Origin: Bacteriovoracaceae bacterium UBA7317
GTDB lineage: Bacteria > Bdellovibrionota > Bacteriovoracia > Bacteriovoracales > Bacteriovoracaceae
Direction: 5' to 3'
Assembly: GCA_002474345.1 (NCBI GenBank)
Contig: DKQD01000131.1
Span: 4,538-21,827 of the forward strand
Length of the DNA stretch: 17,290 nucleotides
The position numbers and the translations under genes are program-made. Of this stretch, positions 7,524 to 13,126 are shown in pieces. How positions within the stretch are numbered: position 1 is the stretch's first letter; the number at the start of each line of letters is the position of its first letter. The notes beneath the pieces were generated by a model, which was not told the origin of the DNA, made no database searches, and was given only the letters and a program-made list of their open reading frames with translations.

Positions 7524-7784
7524 TTACTGATTCCAATCTAAAACTTTTTTTGCCCAAGATGATTTTGTTTTTTCAACCCAAGGGCAATCTTTTAACTTAT
7601 GGCTAACAAATTGTTCTAAAGCATCCGGCCCATCAGCATCAACCCATAATGTAAGATCCCATTCTCCCATTGTTGACCAAGCCCACTTTACTTCCTTCCA
7701 CTCTTTTAAAAAAGACCAATCCCAGTCAGAAGAAGCATCGCCTTTCCATTTAACATCGACCTTTGCATACCATTTAGTTTCCAT
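7524..7784 (-). CDS. Tryptophan-rich small protein, RAM (Lrp/AsnC ligand-binding)-like
   Basis: Eighty-six residues with no DNA-binding domain. The pattern from residue 32 fits the effector-binding half of Lrp/AsnC regulators: a strand ending in WSTMGEWDLTLWV (36-48, with the Gly-x-x-Asp turn at G40/D43), a helix DALEQFVSHKL (54-64), then a PWVEKTKS strand (68-75). Twelve of the 86 residues are Trp (5, 13, 21, 23, 29, 34, 36, 42, 47, 69, 77, 84), which is extreme for a soluble protein. ATG start with AAGGGG 9 bases upstream. It follows the 153-residue gene by 34 bases and is closed by a strong terminator, so the two form one unit. The fold is inferred from pattern only; the function is unknown. 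A binding role for a small aromatic or hydrophobic ligand is possible but not shown. Confidence 0.7.
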   Translation of the reverse strand: METKWYAKVDVKWKGDASSDWDWSFLKEWKEVKWAWSTMGEWDLTLWVDADGPDALEQFVSHKLKDCPWVEKTKSSWAKKVLDWNQ

Positions 7785-7818
7785 TCGTTTTAACCCCTTA
7801 AATTACTTATAAATTCAA

Positions 7819-8280
7819 TTACATATCAAAAAGAAAATGAATCGCTTTTGAAAAACACTTACCGGCTCTTTCTCCAACTTCTTTTAATTTGTCATTTGTA
7901 CTTATGTTTTTTCCTTCAACTGTACTAAAACGGATGAACATATCAAAAAATATTGGATCTTGAGGGTCCTCACTATGAAAAATTTCTAGGTCTAGGTTAA
8001 AAGAATTATATATCCAAGTGTTGGCAGCTCCAAAATCAGGTGCCCTCAATGACCTCACACGCTTCAAAATTGTATCCTTTTGATCATCGGGTAACTCTTT
8101 ATGGGCCTTGATGGCAATATTAAAATCTATTTTATTATCACCTTGGACAACATGGAGCTTAAAGTCTTCTGATATCCCAGAGCTATTGACCCCTTCCAAA
8201 AAAGAATTAACAAGTCCTAATGCATGGCTATCTTCTCCAGCTTCTGCGTCCCTCCACAAAAACTTAATTTCTTGGCCCAC
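7819..8280 (-). CDS. Hypothetical 153-residue soluble protein
   Basis: I do not recognise this family. The protein has no signal peptide or membrane span and an acidic, mixed alpha/beta-looking sequence. Visible elements are an N-terminal GQEIKFLWRDAEAGED, a strand DNKIDFNIAIKAH (48-60), a basic helix (TILKRVRSLR, 70-79), strands around NLDLEIFHSED (95-105) and FFDMFIRFSTV (110-120), and a C-terminal amphipathic helix with its only Cys (137) ending in FLFDM. GTG start supported by AGGAAGG 7 bases upstream. The Trp-rich RAM-like gene begins 34 bases after its stop, so the two are probably co-transcribed and may act together. Confidence 0.72.
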   Translation of the reverse strand: MGQEIKFLWRDAEAGEDSHALGLVNSFLEGVNSSGISEDFKLHVVQGDNKIDFNIAIKAHKELPDDQKDTILKRVRSLRAPDFGAANTWIYNSFNLDLEIFHSEDPQDPIFFDMFIRFSTVEGKNISTNDKLKEVGERAGKCFSKAIHFLFDM

Positions 8281-8413
8281 GGAACTACCTTCCTTTATAA
8301 AGAGGTTTTATATCTCATTACATTCTAAAAAAAAAAGGTTCGAAAAAAAAGGAACTCTATCTTTGCCTATTGCAATTCGATTTTCTCATGACTTTTTAGC
8401 TTGATATGTTGAC

Positions 8414-8446
8414 TAAGGGCCCTGGTTATAAAAGCCAGGGCCCTTA
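8414..8446 (-). terminator. Strong GC-rich hairpin after the exported-protein gene
   Basis: A perfect 12-bp inverted repeat (TAAGGGCCCTGG at 8414-8425, complement at 8435-8446) with a 9-base A/T loop lies 21 bases past the stop at 8467. On the minus strand the following bases are GTCAACAT, without a T-run. It is therefore either a weak or factor-assisted terminator, or a 3'-end stabilising hairpin. Confidence 0.6.
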
Positions 8447-8466
8447 AAATTTAAAAGACCTAATGC

Positions 8467-9111
8467 TTACTTTAGGTCAAATCCCATTTTTATTTTGTAG
8501 TTACGAACTTTTCCTGTAATATTCATTTTTAAAACACCTAAAGCTGGAACCGAGGAATGGGTTACTATAGAAGCTTCCAAATCTTGAACTTCCTCAGATG
8601 AGAGATTTTTTTCATTGAGAATACCCAGTTCAAGTGCTCTAAACGCAATAAGGTCTTTCAGATTTTTTTCATCCTTTCCCTTAACATCATAAATTTTTAA
8701 AACTGGACACTCTTCATAGGTTATCCCGTTGTGTTCAACCCTCTCTTTGATATCTTCCAATTTTATTTTTAAGTTTGAGGTTTCAACAACACCTCTACGA
8801 ACCTGCCCCCAAAAGGAATCTCCGAAGTAACTCTTAGGGACCATTAGAGTAATAACGCCACCCCTATCACCATAAAAAGAGACATTTATTTTAAAAGAAT
8901 AGTCTATTTGGTACTCTTCACCTTTCTCAGAATCAAATAAACCCTTCACCTCAAAAAAGCCATGACCCTTTTTAATCATACTTGTTGTTCTGGCCCTATC
9001 CTTGATTAAAACCATGTCGCTTTTTTCACCAATAGGGTCCACAATGTCATTAGAAAAACCTGCAGTAATGAAACTTAAAACAAAAGAAAAAATTAGAAAT
9101 GCCCTTACCAT
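8467..9111 (-). CDS. Exported hypothetical protein, 214 residues
   Basis: No family recognised. The N-terminus is a Sec signal peptide (MVRAFLIFSFVLSFITAGFS, cleavage near residue 20), so the mature protein of about 194 residues should be periplasmic or secreted; there is no lipobox Cys. The mature part is rich in alternating hydrophobic residues typical of beta strands (YQIDYSFKINVSFYG, 67-81; VLKMNITGKVRNYKI, 193-207). A charged helical segment lies between them (about 150-180) and there is a single Cys at 139. ATG start with GAGG 7 bases upstream. It has its own promoter (9157-9184) and a hairpin downstream, so it looks monocistronic although it lies just behind the UbiB-like gene. Confidence 0.72.
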   Translation of the reverse strand: MVRAFLIFSFVLSFITAGFSNDIVDPIGEKSDMVLIKDRARTTSMIKKGHGFFEVKGLFDSEKGEEYQIDYSFKINVSFYGDRGGVITLMVPKSYFGDSFWGQVRRGVVETSNLKIKLEDIKERVEHNGITYEECPVLKIYDVKGKDEKNLKDLIAFRALELGILNEKNLSSEEVQDLEASIVTHSSVPALGVLKMNITGKVRNYKIKMGFDLK

Positions 9112-9156
9112 AAGATAACCTCACTCTTTCAAATTTTAATTTATTTAAAAGTTTAG

Positions 9157-9184
9157 GTTATAAATGTTAAGGTAAAATTGTCAA
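9157..9184 (-). promoter_or_regulatory. Sigma70-like promoter for the 214-residue exported protein
   Basis: On the minus strand there is a perfect TTGACA (-35, 9184-9179), a 16-base spacer and TATAAC (-10, 9162-9157). Transcription would begin about 40 bases before the ATG at 9111. The -35 ends 2 bases after the stop of the UbiB-like gene, so the promoter fits exactly in the intergenic gap. Confidence 0.65.
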
Positions 9185-9185
9185 A

Positions 9186-10511
9186 TTAATCAAAGCCATT
9201 AAGCCTAATTTCTTCATCAAGAGGTCCACGATATTTTTTCATGGCGCGAACCCAATTGACTCGAGAGCCCCAACGTCTTAATTTAAGAAAAAGTCCTAAC
9301 GTAGAACGATCCAACAAAAAGAACTCTTCCCTTGGAAATTTTCTTTTTTTAAGATCAATTGTTTTTATGAAATCTTTAACTTTTAAAAATGGATTCACTT
9401 CTAAAAGGGGGTAAGATCCTTCTTTAGTATAAGGGTTATAAGTTTCTTTAATTAATTGGAAATGGCTTTGAAAGATGTCTTCTGAATCAGTTTCCAAAAA
9501 AACACCGAGATCAATAATAACCTTTTTGTATAAAGAATAGTCATCCTCTTCCATTGCCAAAAGTATTGCTGCGTACCTCTTAACAAAGCTTAGAGAAAAC
9601 TCCCTTGTACTGCCATAATCTAAAAGTTTGATATTTTTTCTTGAAAAAAAATAATTTCCATTTTGTGGATCAGAGTGAATTTTTCTTTCCCTAAAAAGAG
9701 AATAAATATAAGAATCGAAAAGTAATTGCCCTAAAAAGTCTCGTTCTTCTTGAGAATATTTTAGAGTCTCTTCAAAGTCGTCTCCATCGAGAAACTCCAT
9801 TGTCAAAATAGAGTCTGAACAAAAAGTTTCAAATGTCCTCGGGACATGGATATTGGGAAACTCCTTCTCAAAAGAGTTCCTAAACTTTAACATTTCATTT
9901 CTTTCTTTTACATAATCACATTCCTGAAGCACAGACCTTTTCATTTCCTTAACTAAATTTGTCACATCAATGATATCTGGAAAGATTAAGGAGAAAAACT
10001 TTTTAATTTGATCTATATTTTTAAAGTCATTTTGAGTCGCCTTCAATATATTTGGGTATTGAACTTTAATAGCAACATCCTCACCAGAGGGAAGGACAGC
10101 TTTATGAACTTGACCAATACTCGCTGCGGCCAGTGGCACTCTATCAAAGGACTTAAATAAACCTTCAGGTATTTTTCCAAAGTTCTTTAGAAAAACCTTG
10201 TCTAAGTCAGATCGGGGCATAGGTGGTGCATCTTTTTGAAGCTCTTTAAAGAGGTCCGAAATTTCTGGTGGTAAAATTAAGTCATCACTAATCGATAACA
10301 TTTGGCCCATTTTCATGAAGGCCCCTTTCAACTCTCCCATAGACTGAACAATATCTTTGGCAACATCGATTTTAACTTTTAAATCTTTTGCTTCTTTTAA
10401 AGTCCTATCAAAAGTTTTTTTGACAAAGAACTTTCCCGTGGCTTTTGCCAAGGTGGTTCCCATTTTTGTTAACCGGCCAATTTTCGTAGTCTTAATAGTT
10501 TTACTTCCCAT
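9186..10511 (-). CDS. ABC1/AarF/UbiB-family kinase-like protein
   Basis: Atypical protein-kinase-like (ADCK/UbiB) protein of 441 residues. Family signatures: the KxGQ motif (K67-M-G-Q70, after LKGAF), the Ala-rich loop AAASIGQVH (128-136), VAIKVQYP with Lys149, ECDY (197-200), the catalytic-loop equivalent HSDPQNGN (H279, D281, N286) and the metal-binding DYG (298-300). Family members support ubiquinone biosynthesis or lipid and quinone homeostasis and are thought to be ATPases rather than ordinary protein kinases. No convincing C-terminal transmembrane pair of the E. coli UbiB type is visible. The ATG lies 3 bases after the stop of the SohB-like gene and the stop codon overlaps the ribosome-binding area (TAGGAT), which suggests translational coupling. 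No ubi genes are in the window, so a direct role in quinone synthesis is not established. Confidence 0.9.
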   Translation of the reverse strand: MGSKTIKTTKIGRLTKMGTTLAKATGKFFVKKTFDRTLKEAKDLKVKIDVAKDIVQSMGELKGAFMKMGQMLSISDDLILPPEISDLFKELQKDAPPMPRSDLDKVFLKNFGKIPEGLFKSFDRVPLAAASIGQVHKAVLPSGEDVAIKVQYPNILKATQNDFKNIDQIKKFFSLIFPDIIDVTNLVKEMKRSVLQECDYVKERNEMLKFRNSFEKEFPNIHVPRTFETFCSDSILTMEFLDGDDFEETLKYSQEERDFLGQLLFDSYIYSLFRERKIHSDPQNGNYFFSRKNIKLLDYGSTREFSLSFVKRYAAILLAMEEDDYSLYKKVIIDLGVFLETDSEDIFQSHFQLIKETYNPYTKEGSYPLLEVNPFLKVKDFIKTIDLKKRKFPREEFFLLDRSTLGLFLKLRRWGSRVNWVRAMKKYRGPLDEEIRLNGFD

Positions 10512-10514
10512 ATC

Positions 10515-11528
10515 CTACAACACTCTTCCATAAAAAAAGTCATCTATTTTTGAAGAAATATTAGCGCTTAACTTTTGGAAAAGCCCTTTGGATTCTTTTA
10601 CATAACACAATTCAAAAATATCATGAGTTTCATACTTAGAGAGAAGATAATCGTCACTTGTTATAATTTCGTCAATTAAGTTAAGATCTAAGGCCTGAGT
10701 CCCATACCAATGTTCACCTGTAGCAACCTTCTCTAGATCTAACTGTGGTCTTGCATCTTTCACAAATGATTTAAATAATCTATGAGTTTCGTCGACTTCA
10801 ATTTGGAATTTTTCCCGTGCCTTATCTGTATTTTCACCAAACATGGTTAAGGTCCTTTTAAACTCACCTCCCGTTATTTGTTCAAATTCAATATCGTTTT
10901 TCTTTAAAACTTTATTAAAATTTGGAATTTGGGCCAAAACCCCAATAGAACCTACAATGGCAAAGGGTGAGGCCAAAATTTTGCTTCCCTGACAGGCCAT
11001 CATATAACCTCCACTTGCAGCCACTTTGTCAATGGATATAATCAAAGGAATTTTTCTATCTCGAAGCCTTTTCAATTGTCCTGCAGCGAGACCATAACCA
11101 GGAACTATTCCTCCAGGACTTTCTAAATGAACAAAAACCTCGTCCTTTTCTCTTATTAATGTCAAAAGAGCTGTTACCTCTTCCCTTAGTGATGCTGCTT
11201 CTTTTGCCCTCATATCACCTTGGAAATTAAGAACAAAAAGCCTTGGTCTTTCTTCTCCTGTCTTTTTTTTTGCTAATTTAACTTTTTCCTTTTTTTCTTT
11301 TTGATAAGTCTTTATCTCTTCTTTTGTAAAAACCTCTGCCTGAAGAGATTCTTTAACTTCTTGAAACCGGTTATTTAAATTTTTTATTTCTAAAGTTCCT
11401 TGTTTAGGTTTTTTCTTTCTTGAAATTATTGCAATTCCAGCGAAAAGAATAAGCAAACCAATAACTAAAGTCCCAACTTTAGCGAAAAAGAGGATAAATT
11501 GCCCAAGTAATTCCATAAAGTTTATCAT
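10515..11528 (-). CDS. sohB: SohB-like S49 inner-membrane serine protease
   Basis: SppA/SohB-family peptidase of 337 residues. An N-terminal transmembrane helix (about 10-36) is followed by basic residues and a charged linker (about 38-95) typical of SohB. The S49 domain follows. The nucleophile is Ser172 in VAASGGYMM and the general base Lys224 in GGEFKRTL, the spacing expected of the Ser-Lys dyad. ESPGG (136-140) and GSIGVL (193-198) are further family motifs. The size is close to E. coli SohB and half that of full SppA. The start is taken at ATG 11528 because AAGAGGAG lies 6 bases upstream; an in-frame TTG at 11534 would overlap that site. The stop is 3 bases from the UbiB-like start, and the DUF218 gene lies 28 bases upstream. 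Probable role: cleavage of signal-peptide remnants or membrane proteins. Confidence 0.88.
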   Translation of the reverse strand: MINFMELLGQFILFFAKVGTLVIGLLILFAGIAIISRKKKPKQGTLEIKNLNNRFQEVKESLQAEVFTKEEIKTYQKEKKEKVKLAKKKTGEERPRLFVLNFQGDMRAKEAASLREEVTALLTLIREKDEVFVHLESPGGIVPGYGLAAGQLKRLRDRKIPLIISIDKVAASGGYMMACQGSKILASPFAIVGSIGVLAQIPNFNKVLKKNDIEFEQITGGEFKRTLTMFGENTDKAREKFQIEVDETHRLFKSFVKDARPQLDLEKVATGEHWYGTQALDLNLIDEIITSDDYLLSKYETHDIFELCYVKESKGLFQKLSANISSKIDDFFYGRVL

Positions 11529-11556
11529 CTCCAACTCCTCTTATTTTAAAATCTTT

Positions 11557-12177
11557 TTAATAATTTAATAAGTAATAAACCCATTTCAAGTATTCATTAA
11601 AAACGCTTAAAAAGGCAGCTTCTTTCTCCCACCAATTTTTAGGCATTTCATTTGGCACAGATATTATTTCAATCCCAAATGAATTAACTTTTTTAAAAAT
11701 CCACTCGGCGCGGCTAGAGTGGTACCAACTTGTCACTAAAATAACTTTTTTCGCATTTGGAAATCTTTCTTTTATTGCCAATAAAAGAACTTTTGCTTCA
11801 TCAAATGTTGAAGTATTTCTCGTTTTCTGAATAAAAATGCGATCTTCCTTTGGCACTTCCAGATGGTCTAGCATCTTATCCACCATCTGACCCTGAGATA
11901 AACCGATCCCCAATGCCTCTGCTTTCCCAATCTCAGCTTCAGCATAAATAATCTTTTTAACCCATTTTTTTTTATACAACTTTGCCATTTGCACTGAACG
12001 GTCATAAAAACCTCCCATCAATATAATTCCCACCTGACCCTTTTCACTTAAAGCAGATCTTTTTTCAATTAATTTGGCAGGTAATTGAAGGAGGTCATTA
12101 CGAAATAAAAAAAGAGACGTAAAAATAAAAAAAACAAAAAAGATGGAAAAATTTAATTTTATAATCTTTTTTTTCAT
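11557..12177 (-). CDS. DUF218/YdcF-SanA-like envelope protein
   Basis: A 206-residue protein with an N-terminal signal anchor (about 8-25, after MKKKIIK) and a DUF218 domain. Visible family motifs are GIILMGG (50-56; usually a Gly-rich VLGGG-type turn), the acidic AEAE (79-82), GQ (96-97), NTSTFDEA (121-128) and VTSWYHSSRAEWIF (148-161). The family includes YdcF and SanA (ElyC also has this domain), linked to envelope integrity in enterobacteria; the biochemical activity is not settled. ATG start with only a weak purine-rich site upstream (AGAAG); it may rely on coupling to the upstream binding-protein gene, whose stop is 24 bases away. The gene before it is a periplasmic binding protein and the gene after it a membrane protease, so an envelope role is consistent. 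Confidence 0.82.
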   Translation of the reverse strand: MKKKIIKLNFSIFFVFFIFTSLFLFRNDLLQLPAKLIEKRSALSEKGQVGIILMGGFYDRSVQMAKLYKKKWVKKIIYAEAEIGKAEALGIGLSQGQMVDKMLDHLEVPKEDRIFIQKTRNTSTFDEAKVLLLAIKERFPNAKKVILVTSWYHSSRAEWIFKKVNSFGIEIISVPNEMPKNWWEKEAAFLSVFNEYLKWVYYLLNY

Positions 12178-12201
12178 TCTTTTACTTCTACTTAATTATT
12201 C

Positions 12202-13086
12202 TTACCATCTGCCACAAGCAACCTTTTTATGGGGACAATTTTTTTCAGAAAACAAGCTATTTTTTAACTTTGTTTCTTCAATATTTAAATTAAAATCTTT
12301 TTTCAATTTATTTTTTAATTTTAAATTCTTATTTTTAGCATCCTCCAAAGATTCCTGGTATATTTTCACAGTCCTATCTGAAACTGACTTATTTACAGCA
12401 TACCAAAGCTCACTTTCCGCTAATGTATAAACTACTTCAAAATCACTCAACTTTAAATTAAGTTTTTTAATTAAGTGAAAAGTTGTTAATTCACCATAAG
12501 ACATAAACTTAACCCTTCTCCTTTTTAAAAGTCTAAACATTGCATCTGCGCTATTGGCAATGACAAAGTATTTTTCTGATACCCCTATTTTGCTGGATAC
12601 GTAATTTAATCCGACATCTCCCCTGATCCCTGTAACTTTACCTTGTTGAATGGCTCTTTTTATATTTTCTTTTTTCAATTTTGCCTGCCCCTTTAGGGCG
12701 AATAAAACGTTTTTGTTACTAGCGATGGGTCCAAACCATTTAAATAATTTTTCTCTTTCCTCAGTCCTTGTTGTTGAAAAAACAACATTTTTTCGACCTT
12801 TCTTTAAAGCCTTATTATAGGCCCTTTGCCATGGAACAAGCCGATAGTTTTTTCTAGATACTGACTTATTAATCTTTCCTTTTTTATAGAGATTCCTATG
12901 AGTCGCTTCAAGAAGCTCAATTGCTATACCAGAATTCATCTTCCCATCCGCGCTACGGTAATTAAAAGGTGGATAGTCTTCTGTATACCATTTAAGAGAT
13001 TCAATTGAATAGGATTCCAAAATTATAAGATTTGAAAATAAAAAGAACAATAGATACTTAATTTGAATTTTAAAATTAAATTTCAT
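12202..13086 (-). CDS. Periplasmic solute-binding protein, family 3-like, no transporter partner
   Basis: A 294-residue exported protein. The signal peptide spans about residues 1-27 (cleavage near SYS). The mature protein starts in the SBP_bac_3 style with LKWYTEDYPPFNY (31-43) and GIAIELLEA (53-61), then PWQRAY (85-90), FSTTRTEEREKLFKWFGP (103-120) and a GIRGDVGLNYV lobe segment (about 153-163). These resemble amino-acid-binding-protein relatives common in predatory and marine proteobacteria. There is no permease or ATPase gene nearby, so it may act as a sensor or scavenging protein rather than a transport component. The last 12 residues hold the protein's only cysteines (284 and 291), a possible disulfide. 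ATG start with GAGGGAG 6 bases upstream; it follows the oxidoreductase by 40 bases. Confidence 0.83.
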   Translation of the reverse strand: MKFNFKIQIKYLLFFLFSNLIILESYSIESLKWYTEDYPPFNYRSADGKMNSGIAIELLEATHRNLYKKGKINKSVSRKNYRLVPWQRAYNKALKKGRKNVVFSTTRTEEREKLFKWFGPIASNKNVLFALKGQAKLKKENIKRAIQQGKVTGIRGDVGLNYVSSKIGVSEKYFVIANSADAMFRLLKRRRVKFMSYGELTTFHLIKKLNLKLSDFEVVYTLAESELWYAVNKSVSDRTVKIYQESLEDAKNKNLKLKNKLKKDFNLNIEETKLKNSLFSEKNCPHKKVACGRW

Positions 13087-13126
13087 CCTAAACTCCCTCT
13101 TTTTTTCTTTATTTTTTTATTTTTTT

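Noticed and set aside
8108..8404. Plus-strand open frame running out of the 153-residue gene
   Set aside because: Mostly antisense to a gene with a good ribosome-binding site; no start signal and no recognisable protein.
11529..11534. TTG start for the SohB-like gene
   Set aside because: It directly abuts the Shine-Dalgarno that is ideally spaced for ATG 11528.
12143..12430. Plus-strand open frame with hydrophobic, Phe/Leu-rich translation
   Set aside because: It is antisense to the DUF218 and binding-protein genes, spans their junction, and its hydrophobicity comes from the T-rich complement of Lys/Asn codons; no supporting ribosome-binding site.
13087..13126. Long T-rich tract between the oxidoreductase and binding-protein genes
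   Set aside because: On the coding (minus) strand it is A-rich and has no hairpin, so it is not a terminator; it ends in a good ribosome-binding site.
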